A DNA stretch of 28,845 nt from JAZKIX01 sp040384645 (GTDB lineage: Bacteria > Pseudomonadota > Gammaproteobacteria > Burkholderiales > Burkholderiaceae_D), in assembly GCA_040384645.1 (NCBI GenBank), contig JAZKIX010000087.1, positions 1 through 28,845 on the forward strand. The letters are read 5' to 3'. The notes beneath the pieces were generated by a model. The model worked only from the letters and a program-made list of their open reading frames with translations. It ran no database searches and had not been told where the DNA came from. The translations under genes were made by a program, and so were the position numbers. Shown one piece after another: positions 8,546-16,146 of this stretch (its first letter is position 1; each line of letters begins with the position of its first letter).

Positions 8546-8748
8546 GATTTCCCTTATTTTCTGAACGAATGCTGAGGATCAATACCGTCAAAATACCGTT
8601 CCAGCATACACCCGCAGCAATCAAATTTGCCGCTAAGCCAGCAGAGAAAATCATGAGTTTTATTAGAATGTCACACTGCAACCAGCAAGTTGGATAGCCT
8701 GTAAACACAGGATGGCGTTTGATTGCACCAAACGAATAGTTCAAACCT

Positions 8749-8787
8749 GCACCATGCGCGTCCAATTCGACAAGACGCACATGGTGC
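8749..8787 (-). terminator. Long hairpin downstream of the MscS-like gene
   Basis: The 14-base arms at 8749-8762 (starting GCACCATG) and 8774-8787 (ending CATGGTGC) pair at 13 of 14 positions around an 11-base loop. The hairpin begins 19 bases after the stop codon of the gene at 8807. No T run follows, so it may protect the 3' end of the transcript or help Rho-dependent termination rather than act as a classical terminator. Confidence 0.4.
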
Positions 8788-8806
8788 CAAGGCATTAATC
8801 TGATTT

Positions 8807-9610
8807 CTAACTTGTCCTGCGCTGCATGGCACGTCGTTCGCTGAACGAGCTACCTTGGGTTGCCTTAACGTCATTTTGCGCCAAGCTGGTGGCGGCGTTG
8901 ACTGCGTTTTCCAATTTCGACGCATTTTGCTGGCCGCGGTTGTACCAGTTACGCACGATCAGGGCAGCGGTGTCGCGTGCGCCAAGGCCGAAAGCCAGAC
9001 CCAAGGCCAGCGCCAAAGCGCCTACAAATGCCATGAACAAGGTATTGACCAAGGTTGTGGCAACGCCGATCTGGTTCACCGCAACCACAATCCCGAAAGC
9101 CCATATCAAGCCAGACGCGACCTTTGCCAGCACATTGGCATTGCTCAAGCCGCTTTCGGCCGCGGCGCCACGTACGATATTGCTTAGGGCATTGGCCGCC
9201 AAGCCTGCAATGACCAGCACCACCAGCGCCACCACGACATTAGGCAACCACAACAAGAGTTGACGCAATACATCCGATACCGCCGGCAAGCCCAGCGCAT
9301 CGAACGCCACCACCAATGCCACCAATCGGATGATCCACTTTGCCACCGCGCCAATCATGCCGGCGGAGTCGGTATTCGCCCCCATTTTGGAAACAAAATC
9401 GGCGAAACCGGAACGTTGCGCCAATTCATTAAATTTCAGGCTCTTCAACAAGGCTGAAATAGCTTTTTCAAGCAGCGCCGCGATGATCCAGCCGGCGACG
9501 AGGATGATGGCGAATCCCAATAACTTAGGGATCGACGAAAAAATCATTGCCATCGCCGCTGCCAGCGAGGTCATGAGAGCCGTACTCCACTCGGTAATTT
9601 GCGATTGCAT
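8807..9610 (-). CDS. Small MscS-like / TM-helix membrane protein
   Basis: This 267-residue integral membrane protein has about four to five hydrophobic segments: roughly residues 12-50, 82-106, 110-140, 160-185 and 187-208. The repeated TM-helix pattern (LLGFAIILVAGWIIAALLEK; later LPNVVVALVVLVIAGL) and a glycine/alanine-rich stretch near 190-210 (MAFVGALALALGLAFGLGARD) match the mechanosensitive-channel relative known as conserved TM-helix protein, including CmpX-like proteins. It lacks the large cytoplasmic cage of full MscS. The C-terminal 50 residues are polar. GGAGA lies just before the ATG. A role in osmotic or envelope stress is possible from the family, but nothing here proves channel activity. 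It appears to be transcribed alone, behind the urease terminator. Confidence 0.8.
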   Translation of the reverse strand: MQSQITEWSTALMTSLAAAMAMIFSSIPKLLGFAIILVAGWIIAALLEKAISALLKSLKFNELAQRSGFADFVSKMGANTDSAGMIGAVAKWIIRLVALVVAFDALGLPAVSDVLRQLLLWLPNVVVALVVLVIAGLAANALSNIVRGAAAESGLSNANVLAKVASGLIWAFGIVVAVNQIGVATTLVNTLFMAFVGALALALGLAFGLGARDTAALIVRNWYNRGQQNASKLENAVNAATSLAQNDVKATQGSSFSERRAMQRRTS

Positions 9611-9799
9611 AATTTCTCCAGTAGGTGGGATTGGACGGGCGACGAAAAATGTCGATAGCCAAAAAATCCGTGTTCGAAATTGTCTTGGACAGACATGAAA
9701 GAATAGGCATGGAAGGATCGGGAAAGTTTATGCTGCCATCGGCAGTTTTGATAAACATCAAATATCGGCAACCGTGTTTTTTCGACAATAATTGCCATT

Positions 9800-9838
9800 A
9801 AAAAAGCCTGTGCCGATGTCACATCGGTACAGGCTTTT
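9800..9838 (-). terminator. Strong intrinsic terminator of the urt-ure cluster
   Basis: AAAAGCCTGT, a mismatch, CCGATG, loop TCA, CATCGG, a mismatch and ACAGGCTTTT form a 16-pair stem. On the minus strand it is followed by six T residues. It lies 84 bases after the ureJ stop codon and would close the urease transcript before the MscS-like gene. The near-symmetrical A and T runs mean it could also work on the plus strand. Confidence 0.88.
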
Positions 9839-9921
9839 ATGGGAGCAGAGCGATCCTCGTGCTATAGCAACGGTTACATCACCGGACAGCAACACGTATC
9901 AGTAAAAGTTTCGTTCAACAT

Positions 9922-10548
9922 TTACATCGCCCCCGCAGTCAACAACACACCACACGCCGCAATTGCCGCACCCGATGCCGCTCCGGCCAATCGCACGCCA
10001 CGCAATGCCATTGTGCTGTGCGCAAACTGGCCAAGGCTCAAGCCTGCCATATGTAATAAAGCGGTCGCTGCAACAAATCCCGCGGCATACAGCGCCGCCG
10101 ATGCCTGCTGCGGCAATTCAGCACCATGGGCATAACCATGCAGCGTAGCGAACAGCGCGACCAAGGCAGCGCCAAGTGCGGTCGGCAGGCGTATCGCGAA
10201 TGCAACCAAGCAGCCTAATACAACGACCGATGCTGCGATGCCCATTTCAATTCCAGGCAAGGCAATCCCCATCAATCCCGGCAAGGCGCCAACCACCATC
10301 ATTAACGGAAATGTCAGCGGCAATATCCACTTGGCGGAGCCCTGCATTTGCGCTGCCCAAATTCCCACTGCCACCATCGCCAGAACATGGTCAAGGCCCG
10401 ACAACGGATGCGCAAATCCGGCTGCCAAACCCACTGCATCGTGTAGGCCGACATGCGCAAACGCGGGGCTGGCGAGTAGCGCCGTCAGGGTGAACGCGGC
10501 GCAATACCTGCTGAAGCGGGGGGTGTTATAAGCGTGCAAACGGGACAT
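9922..10548 (-). CDS. ureJ: HupE/UreJ family nickel transporter
   Basis: This 208-residue polytopic inner membrane protein belongs to the HupE/UreJ family, proposed to import nickel for urease or hydrogenase. After a cleavable-type signal (ending ASPAFA) comes the family hallmark HVGLHDAVGLAAGFAHPLSG with GLDHVLAM, whose histidines and aspartates are the expected metal ligands. About six hydrophobic helices follow, with a second motif, LHGYAHGAE. The start is set at 10548, because AGGAG sits seven bases before this ATG; an ATG six codons upstream lacks a binding site. It is the last gene of the urease cluster, 89 bases after ureG and followed by the terminator at 9800-9838. Its position supports nickel delivery to urease. 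Confidence 0.9.
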   Translation of the reverse strand: MSRLHAYNTPRFSRYCAAFTLTALLASPAFAHVGLHDAVGLAAGFAHPLSGLDHVLAMVAVGIWAAQMQGSAKWILPLTFPLMMVVGALPGLMGIALPGIEMGIAASVVVLGCLVAFAIRLPTALGAALVALFATLHGYAHGAELPQQASAALYAAGFVAATALLHMAGLSLGQFAHSTMALRGVRLAGAASGAAIAACGVLLTAGAM

Positions 10549-10637
10549 TTTTTTCTCCTGTGTCAAATCAAAGCGGCGTCAAATCAATTTTTAGCGATGC
10601 AGCCAAGGGCACAATACTGCGCAAAAACCAAATCAAA

Positions 10638-11267
10638 TCAAGCGGGCTGGGCTTGGTCAAGCAAGCCTTGCTTGCAAATAAAGTCAATCACGGTTTGTAC
10701 GCCATCGCCAGTGCGCAAATTGGTAAATACAAACGGCCGCTCGCCGCGCATGCGCTTGGCGTCCGCCGCCATCACGCCCAAGTCAGCGCCGACATACGGC
10801 GCCAGGTCGGTCTTGTTAATGATCAGCAAATCGGAACGGGTAATGCCGGGACCGCCCTTGCGCGGAATTTTCTCACCGCCGGCCACGTCGATCACGTAGA
10901 TGGTCAAATCCGACAATTCTGGACTGAAGGTGGCCGCCAGATTGTCGCCGCCAGATTCAACCAGGATCAAATCGAGATTGGGGAAATCGGCACACATGCG
11001 GGCGATGGCTTCCAGATTGATCGAGGCGTCTTCGCGGATCGCTGTGTGCGGACAGCCGCCGGTCTCTACCCCCATCAGACGTTCAGCCGGCAGCGCATCG
11101 GCGCGCAGCAGGATTTCCATGTCTTCTTTGGTGTAGATATCGTTGGTGATGACGGCCATGTCGTAACGGTCGCGCATGGCTTTGCACAGCATTTCGCACA
11201 AGGCGGTCTTGCCGGAACCGACCGGGCCACCGATGCCGACGCGTAAGGGATTGGATGGATTGTCCAT
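10638..11267 (-). CDS. ureG: Urease accessory GTPase UreG
   Basis: UreG is the SIMIBI-class GTPase that carries nickel and powers its insertion into apo-urease together with UreD(H) and UreF. The 209-residue protein has the P-loop GPVGSGKT (residues 14-21), the nickel-binding CPH motif (C72-P73-H74) inside ETGGCPHTAIRED, the ESGGDN motif near 104 and the guanine-specificity motif NKTD near 150. The length is normal for the family. It follows ureF after 26 bases. No clear ribosome binding site precedes the ATG, which suggests translational coupling to ureF. Confidence 0.97.
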   Translation of the reverse strand: MDNPSNPLRVGIGGPVGSGKTALCEMLCKAMRDRYDMAVITNDIYTKEDMEILLRADALPAERLMGVETGGCPHTAIREDASINLEAIARMCADFPNLDLILVESGGDNLAATFSPELSDLTIYVIDVAGGEKIPRKGGPGITRSDLLIINKTDLAPYVGADLGVMAADAKRMRGERPFVFTNLRTGDGVQTVIDFICKQGLLDQAQPA

Positions 11268-11293
11268 GATTTTTTATGTGAAATAGTGTGAGT

Positions 11294-11974
11294 TTATGAC
11301 CGGTACAAGCGACTGTATTGCACTTCATGTTGCATTGAGAGCAGTGACAAGCCGGGCGACCAGTTCGATAGTTCGTCATCCTGCAATTGCTGCGCAGTAT
11401 TTGCAGCGGTTTCCAATTCCGGCCGCAAGGATAGCAATAACCGTTGACCGGCAACCTGGCCCAACGGGACCGATTTGACACACACCAGCACTTGATTTTC
11501 AGCCCATGAAAACAGCATGCCGAGCAGCGCGGCCTCCGGCGGTACGGCTAGCGCGATTGCGGCGCAGGCCAGCGCGGTCGGCAAGGGGATTTCTGCCTGC
11601 GCTTGCAAGATCGCCAGCAAAGTGTCGTCGGCAATCTGTAAATCGACCACCAATTTGCCGAGCGAATAGCCCATCTGGATCGTTTCGGCACGGAATTCTG
11701 CCGTGTCGCGGGCAGCGACAAAACGTTCGGTCCAGTCGCACACCGCTGGCTGATCACGTGCCGCAAAAGCGTTTAGCAAACGCCATAACACCGGCGCTTC
11801 GAACTGAGCAACGACGTGGTGCAATTGATCGACGATCCAGCCGCGCGCGCTGGCCGCATCTTTGACCAAGCCATTTTCAATCGCTGCTTCCAAGCCTTGG
11901 GAATAGCTGTAAGCGCCAATCGGCAACGACGGGCTGGCGAGTTGCAGCAGGTGAATCAGGGCGGTCGATTGCAT
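11294..11974 (-). CDS. ureF: Urease accessory protein UreF
   Basis: UreF is an all-helical protein that forms the UreD-UreF-UreG activation complex on apo-urease and acts on the UreG GTPase. The 226-residue translation starts MQSTALIHLLQLASPSLPIG, and the family motif LPIGAYSYSQGLE is clear at about residues 17-28. The C-terminal half carries the typical ALLGMLFSWAENQV segment. An open frame extends 53 codons further upstream, but that part is the shadow of the histidine-rich ureE tail, so the ATG at 11974 is preferred. It lies 16 bases after ureE and 26 bases before ureG. Confidence 0.95.
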   Translation of the reverse strand: MQSTALIHLLQLASPSLPIGAYSYSQGLEAAIENGLVKDAASARGWIVDQLHHVVAQFEAPVLWRLLNAFAARDQPAVCDWTERFVAARDTAEFRAETIQMGYSLGKLVVDLQIADDTLLAILQAQAEIPLPTALACAAIALAVPPEAALLGMLFSWAENQVLVCVKSVPLGQVAGQRLLLSLRPELETAANTAQQLQDDELSNWSPGLSLLSMQHEVQYSRLYRS

Positions 11975-11990
11975 CGTGTATGGAACAGGG

Positions 11991-12527
11991 TTATTTCGGA
12001 TCGGAAGGCCGGTGGATTTTTTGCCGCAGCGGGATCGGCGCCAACGGGTTGTGCGGATGGCCGTCACCAGCATTACCGTGATGATGATGACCGCCACCAG
12101 AATACGCGCCCGATTCCGGTTCGAAGGCGGCACGTTCTTCGGTTACGGTCGCGCCCAAGCCTTCCAGCATTTCTTTCAAGACGCTGTCCTTGCGGATGCG
12201 TAAAAACCCTTTGCCTGCATCGTCACCCACTTGCGCCTGCGTGTGGCGGTTGCCAAGGTGAAAAGCGCAGCGCAAAAGTTCCCGTGCAGTGGCGCATTCG
12301 ACCCGGTAAGTCGGCTCTGGCGCGGCAACGATTTGCACAACGCGACCGTCGTCGCCTTGCAGTAAATCGCCATTGCGCAAGACGGTGCCGCGCAAGGTGA
12401 AGACGGCCACTTCTTCGCCCGACGCCAGAGTGGCGCGCTGGCGGCTTTTTTCGCGTAATTCGTAGGGCAGGACAAGCTCGCCGTCGACTGATTCTGCGCG
12501 TTCTATTTTGGTGTGTAGTGTCAGCAT
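11991..12527 (-). CDS. ureE: Urease accessory protein UreE (nickel metallochaperone)
   Basis: UreE delivers nickel to the UreG/UreF/UreD complex. The 178-residue protein has the N-terminal peptide-binding domain (LTLHTKIERAESVDGELVLP), a central metal-binding domain (DLLQGDDGRVVQI, then CAFHLGNRHTQAQV) and a histidine-rich tail (GGGHHHHGNAGDGHPHNP) typical of nickel-storing UreE. The start is set at ATG 12525-12527. A longer frame from a TTG at 12569 would begin inside the repeat element in the ureC-ureE gap and add 14 unrelated residues. No good ribosome binding site is visible before the chosen ATG, which is unusual in this operon and may follow from the repeat insertion upstream. Confidence 0.95.
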   Translation of the reverse strand: MLTLHTKIERAESVDGELVLPYELREKSRQRATLASGEEVAVFTLRGTVLRNGDLLQGDDGRVVQIVAAPEPTYRVECATARELLRCAFHLGNRHTQAQVGDDAGKGFLRIRKDSVLKEMLEGLGATVTEERAAFEPESGAYSGGGHHHHGNAGDGHPHNPLAPIPLRQKIHRPSDPK

Positions 12528-12549
12528 CGTGATAGGTAAATTAACAAAT

Positions 12550-12630
12550 AACAGGGGGGTATATGCCAATTTACCCCATCACCCGCAGGTTTTCATTGCA
12601 TCAAATAAAATACACCATCCAGTATATTTT
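12550..12630 (-). repeat. Dispersed two-hairpin element, copy C (inside the ure operon)
   Basis: On the minus strand it opens 13 bases after the ureC stop with AAAATATAC / TGGATG / GTGTATTTT (12630-12607). It passes through a CAATGAAAAC and TGCGGG centre and closes with GGGGTA / 10-base loop / TACCCC plus CC. It fills most of the 116-bp ureC-ureE gap, in an operon whose other gaps are mostly short, and its 3' end is 22 bases before the ureE start codon. It could therefore influence read-through or translation of ureE. Confidence 0.8.
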
Positions 12631-12643
12631 ATTCAAAAGTACA

Positions 12644-14419
12644 TTAAAACAAGAAATAACGCTGCGCCATCGGTAATACTTTAGCCGGTTCACATACCAG
12701 CAACTCGCCATTGGCACGTACTTCATAGGTCTCTGGGTCGACTTCCATCTTCGGCGCGAGGTCGTTGTGGATCATGTCGCTCTTGCGCAAATGGCGCATA
12801 TTCTTTACCGCAATCAGCGTCTTATTCAACTTCAACTGTTCGCCCAATCCGCGATCCATCGCCGCTTGCGAAACAAAAGTGAACGACTTTTTCAAGCCGC
12901 CGCCGAAAGCGCCGAACATCATGCGGTAATGCACCGGTTGCGGGGTCGGGATCGAGGCGTTAGGGTCGCCCATTTGCGCGGCGGCGATCATGCCCCCCTT
13001 CAAAATCATGGACGGCTTGACGCCGAAAAATGCCGGCTTCCACAACACGATGTCGGCGATCTTGCCCACTTCCAGCGAGCCGACCACATGCGAAATGCCG
13101 TGCGTGATCGCCGGGTTGATGGTGTATTTGGCGATATAACGTTTGGCGCGGAAGTTGTCATTCCTTGAGTCTTCTTGCACCTCGGAACCGGACGCTCCCC
13201 TCTCCTGCGCGCGGGAGAGGGGCTGGGGGAGAGGGAGCGGCTTGAGCCAACCACGTTGCGTTTTCATCTTGTGCGCAGTTTGCCAGGTACGCATGATGAC
13301 TTCGCCCACGCGCCCCATCGCTTGCGAATCGGACGACATCATGCTGATCGCGCCGAGGTCGTGCAAGATATCTTCGGCCGCAATGGTTTCACGCCGGATG
13401 CGCGATTCGGCAAAGGCAATGTCTTCTGCAATGGCGGGATCGAGGTGATGGCACACCATCAGCATGTCCAGATGTTCATCCAGCGTATTGACCGTGTATG
13501 GACGGGTCGGATTGGTTGACGAAGGCAAGACATTGCCCTGCCCCACTGCCGCGATAATGTCGGGCGCATGGCCGCCGCCGGCACCTTCGGTATGGAAGGT
13601 GTGGATGGTGCGGTCCTTGAACGCAGCCAGCGTGTGCTCCAGAAAGCCGCCTTCATTGAGCGTGTCGGAATGGATCGCCACTTGCACATCCATCCGGTCA
13701 GCGACAGACAGGCAATTGTCGATCGCAGCTGGCGTGGTGCCCCAGTCTTCATGCAATTTCAGGCCAATCGCACCGGCATTGACTTGCTCTTCCAGCGGCG
13801 TCGGCAAGCTGACATTGCCCTTGCCGAGAAAACCCAGGTTCATCGGGAAGGCATCAGCCGCCATCAACATCGAATGCAAATGCCACGGTCCCGGCGTGCA
13901 GGTGGTCGCCGCAGTGCCGACCGCTGGCCCAGTGCCGCCGCCCAACATGGTGGTCACGCCCGACATCAGCGCTTCTTCGATCTGTTGTGGGCAAATGAAA
14001 TGGATATGCGAATCGATGCCGCCGGCGGTCACGATCAAGCCTTCGCCGGCAATGATTTCGGTCGCGCCGCCAATCGCCATCGTGACGTTGGATTGAATAT
14101 CGGGGTTGCCGGCCTTGCCTATCGCCGCGATCAAGCCGTTCTTCAAGCCGATGTCGGCTTTGACGATGCCCCAATGGTCCAGAATCACGGCGTTGGTGAT
14201 GACGGTATCCATCACGTCGGCATGGTTGCGCTGCGACTGACCCATGCCGTCGCGGATCACTTTGCCGCCGCCGAATTTGACTTCTTCGCCATAGGTGGCG
14301 AAATCTTTTTCAATTTCGATGAACAGCTCGGTATCGGCCAGGCGGATGCGGTCGCCGGTGGTGGGGCCATACATTTCGGAATACGCTTGGCGCGAAATGG
14401 AACTTAACTTGGTGCTCAT
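12644..14419 (-). CDS. ureC: Urease alpha subunit UreC, with an in-frame repeat insertion
   Basis: This is the catalytic subunit of nickel urease (urea + water to ammonia and carbamate). Nickel ligands and active-site residues are all present: H138 and H140 (IDSHIHF), the carbamylated lysine K221 with H223 (GLKLHEDWG), H250, H276 (FHTEGAGGGHAPD), flap residues C323-H324 (MVCHHLD) and D364 (MSSDSQAMGR). The protein has 591 residues, against about 567-572 usually. The excess is a segment at about residues 391-414, between KTQRG and SRNDNF, rich in LPLPQPLSRAQERG. This is the translation of a common GC-rich intergenic repeat. It follows the last nickel ligand, in a region expected to be a surface loop, so the enzyme may still work. 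ureB and ureC overlap by four bases (ATGA). Confidence 0.97.
   Translation of the reverse strand: MSTKLSSISRQAYSEMYGPTTGDRIRLADTELFIEIEKDFATYGEEVKFGGGKVIRDGMGQSQRNHADVMDTVITNAVILDHWGIVKADIGLKNGLIAAIGKAGNPDIQSNVTMAIGGATEIIAGEGLIVTAGGIDSHIHFICPQQIEEALMSGVTTMLGGGTGPAVGTAATTCTPGPWHLHSMLMAADAFPMNLGFLGKGNVSLPTPLEEQVNAGAIGLKLHEDWGTTPAAIDNCLSVADRMDVQVAIHSDTLNEGGFLEHTLAAFKDRTIHTFHTEGAGGGHAPDIIAAVGQGNVLPSSTNPTRPYTVNTLDEHLDMLMVCHHLDPAIAEDIAFAESRIRRETIAAEDILHDLGAISMMSSDSQAMGRVGEVIMRTWQTAHKMKTQRGWLKPLPLPQPLSRAQERGASGSEVQEDSRNDNFRAKRYIAKYTINPAITHGISHVVGSLEVGKIADIVLWKPAFFGVKPSMILKGGMIAAAQMGDPNASIPTPQPVHYRMMFGAFGGGLKKSFTFVSQAAMDRGLGEQLKLNKTLIAVKNMRHLRKSDMIHNDLAPKMEVDPETYEVRANGELLVCEPAKVLPMAQRYFLF
13195..13237 (-). 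repeat. GC-rich REP-like repeat inserted in frame in ureC
   Basis: The core is an inverted repeat, CCCCTCTCC (13197-13205) and GGAGAGGGG (13214-13222), around an eight-base GC loop, followed by CTGGGGGAGAGGGAG. On the coding strand it reads as LPLPQPLSR, the tell-tale translation of a repeat widespread between genes of proteobacteria. Its presence inside a conserved coding gene, with the reading frame kept, is the exceptional point. The full insertion probably spans about 13175-13245. Confidence 0.8.
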
Positions 14420-14724
14420 ATTAATTTCCCCATCACTTTGCCATTGAACCCATACACCACGCGGTCACCGCCGAGCGCCACCAGCTCAATCGTGCGGGAC
14501 TGGCCAGGCTCGAACCGCACCGCAGTGCCTGCCGCGATATTGAGGCGCATGCCGTAAGCCACATCGCGCTCGAATTGCAGTGCCGGATTAGTTTCGAAAA
14601 AATGGAAGTGCGAGCCTACTTGGATCGGCCGGTCGCCGCTATTAGCGACCACCAGCGAGGCAGTACGCATGCCGACATTGAGTGCAATCTCGCCGGGTTC
14701 GATCAACATTTCGCCTGGGATCAT
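14416..14724 (-). CDS. ureB: Urease beta subunit UreB
   Basis: This structural subunit of the urease (alpha-beta-gamma)3 complex has 102 residues. It starts MIPGEMLIEPGEIALNVGM, the usual UreB opening, and contains the SGDRPIQVGSHFHFFETN and FEPGQSRTIELVALGGDR motifs. The ATG at 14724 is chosen because AAGGCGGC precedes it and because longer frames read into ureA. It lies ten bases after ureA and overlaps ureC by four bases, so translation is probably coupled. Confidence 0.97.
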   Translation of the reverse strand: MIPGEMLIEPGEIALNVGMRTASLVVANSGDRPIQVGSHFHFFETNPALQFERDVAYGMRLNIAAGTAVRFEPGQSRTIELVALGGDRVVYGFNGKVMGKLI

Positions 14725-14734
14725 GGATGCCGCC

Positions 14735-15037
14735 TTATGGAATCGGATGGTGGACGGTGACCAGCTTGGTGCCGTCGGGGAATGTCGCTTCAATTTGAAT
14801 GTCCGGGATCATCTCGGCAATGCCATCCATCACATCGGCACGACTGAGAATGTTGGTGCCGTCGGACATCAGTTCCGCCACAGTCTTGCCATCGCGTGCG
14901 CCTTCCATGATGGCGGCGCTGATCAAGGCCACCGCTTCGGGGTAATTGAGCTTCAAGCCACGCGCCTTGCGCCGTTCCGCCAGCAGCGCGGCGGTGAAAA
15001 TGAGCAGCTTGTCTTTTTCTCTTGGGGTTAGATCCAT
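14735..15037 (-). CDS. ureA: Urease gamma subunit UreA
   Basis: This smallest structural subunit of urease has 100 residues, the normal length. It starts MDLTPREKDKLLIFTAALLA and has the family motifs GLKLNYPEAVALI and ATFPDGTKLVTVHHPI. AAGGAG eight bases before the ATG is a strong ribosome binding site. It is separated from ureD by 151 bases that hold a palindromic repeat, and it is followed closely by ureB. Confidence 0.97.
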   Translation of the reverse strand: MDLTPREKDKLLIFTAALLAERRKARGLKLNYPEAVALISAAIMEGARDGKTVAELMSDGTNILSRADVMDGIAEMIPDIQIEATFPDGTKLVTVHHPIP

Positions 15038-15087
15038 TGTCGCTCCTTCAGCTTTATTGCTTTGTGGATTGGGCGGGGCTTTCTTTA

Positions 15088-15175
15088 TAGGTTGGGTCGA
15101 GCCACCGAGACTAACGCTTTATCAGCCCAACGCTGTATGCAAGAATGTTGGACTGACAAAGCCTAGCCCAACCTA
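15088..15175. repeat. 88-bp palindromic intergenic element between ureD and ureA
   Basis: The ends TAGGTTGGG (15088-15096) and CCCAACCTA (15167-15175) are perfect inverse complements. Inside, CTAACGCTTTATCAG pairs with CTGACAAAGCCTAG at most positions, and CCCAAC pairs with GTTGGA, so nearly the whole element can fold into one long hairpin. It resembles the family of CCCAACCTA-ended palindromes seen between genes of many proteobacteria. It lies in the operon, so it is transcribed with ureD and ureA. Confidence 0.75.
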
Positions 15176-15188
15176 ACACTCCACCTGT

Positions 15189-16139
15189 CTAAGTATTCCA
15201 AATACGCGGCACAACTGCCGCGCAGCCCATCAATTCTGGCCGGATATGGTGCCACACACAGAGCATGACGCGTCGCGCTATTTCGCTTGAATTGCCAAGA
15301 TAACGCGCCACCAGAACCGATTTTAATTGGCTGATCCCAAATTGTCCGTCGTCGCCAATAATATCGCCGACTTCATGCCGGATCGTATTGAGCAATGCTG
15401 CGGATAACGGCTTGCCCGTCGCAATCAAGGTCGCACACACAGACTTACCAGCCAAACCCAGTGGACTGCGCATGGATGGGCTACCCCCCGATAATCCCCC
15501 CTGCTCCCACCAGATTAATTTCCCTTCACGCCGGATGCTGGTGCGTTGCGATATTTTGCCGCGATTAAACGATTCGCCCGATGCGGTACGGCCGAAGCAT
15601 AAAATTTCGCATCCAATATAAGTGGCGTCCTTTGCCAGCGAAATCGATTGCGACAATTGCACTTCGGCTGCATCAAAAAATATGGTTTCTTGCGGCAACC
15701 ATTCCAGCTTTGCGTTTGCCGCCATGGGGGCCGGCGTCAAGCTTGCGACGCTTCTTACGCCGACGAACGCTATTGGGGACNNNNNNNNNNCTTGCAATGA
15801 AATATCTTGACGTGAAAGTGCGCCATTGGCCTTGTACCATTTTGCTGCGCCTGGCGTGGTGATGAAGGCGTGTGCCGCTTCACCCACCGTTGTGTTGATG
15901 GTCAGTTGATCGCCACCAACCACGCCGCCGGGCGGATGCACGATGACGGCGTGACATATTTTTTCGCCTTCTGGATAGAGCGGCTTTTGTACCCGCAAGG
16001 GGCCAAAATGGCACCGCTCAATCAGCCGCGTGGTGCTGGCATCGTCGGCAAAGCCAAGCGCCAGCCGCGCCTCGCAATTGGGCGCGCGCCTGGCTTCCAG
16101 CTTATTTTCCAGAATGGAGAAAGGGATGGCTTGATTCAT
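15189..16139 (-). CDS. ureD: Urease accessory protein UreD (UreH), with insertion and assembly gap
   Basis: UreD is the scaffold that binds apo-urease and recruits UreF and UreG. Family motifs are clear: RCHFGPLRVQKPLYPEG, HPPGGVVGGDQL, TTPGAAKWYKA, LEWLPQETIFFDAA and the GISQLKSVLVARYLG region near the C-terminus. The frame is 316 residues, longer than the usual 270-290. Between ISLQ and KLEWLPQE, where four or five residues are normal, there are four unknown residues (ten N bases at 15781-15790) plus about 21 residues (PIAFVGVRSVASLTPAPMAA) that do not look like UreD. This is probably another repeat inserted in the gene, and the true gap length is unknown, so frame continuity is unproven. 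It starts seven bases after urtE, linking transport and urease genes in one transcript. Confidence 0.9.
   Translation of the reverse strand: MNQAIPFSILENKLEARRAPNCEARLALGFADDASTTRLIERCHFGPLRVQKPLYPEGEKICHAVIVHPPGGVVGGDQLTINTTVGEAAHAFITTPGAAKWYKANGALSRQDISLQXXXXSPIAFVGVRSVASLTPAPMAANAKLEWLPQETIFFDAAEVQLSQSISLAKDATYIGCEILCFGRTASGESFNRGKISQRTSIRREGKLIWWEQGGLSGGSPSMRSPLGLAGKSVCATLIATGKPLSAALLNTIRHEVGDIIGDDGQFGISQLKSVLVARYLGNSSEIARRVMLCVWHHIRPELMGCAAVVPRIWNT
15722..15790 (-). other. Probable inserted repeat plus 10-N assembly gap in ureD
   Basis: Bases 15781-15790 are N. The next 58 bases or so on the lower-coordinate side are unlike UreD coding sequence and contain small inverted repeats, such as GCGTC/GACGC around GCAAGCTT and GGCGT/ACGCC. 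The conserved UreD reading stops exactly at the N run on one side and resumes at about 15722 on the other. An assembly break at the edge of a repeated sequence is the simplest reading. Confidence 0.65.
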
Positions 16140-16146
16140 GCCGTCA

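Noticed and set aside
11974..12133. Longer N-terminus for UreF
   Set aside because: The extra 53 codons are the shifted-frame shadow of the histidine-rich ureE tail; family homology starts at the ATG at 11974.
12528..12569. Longer N-terminus for UreE from a TTG codon
   Set aside because: It would translate the end of repeat copy C; known UreE proteins begin at the ATG at 12527.
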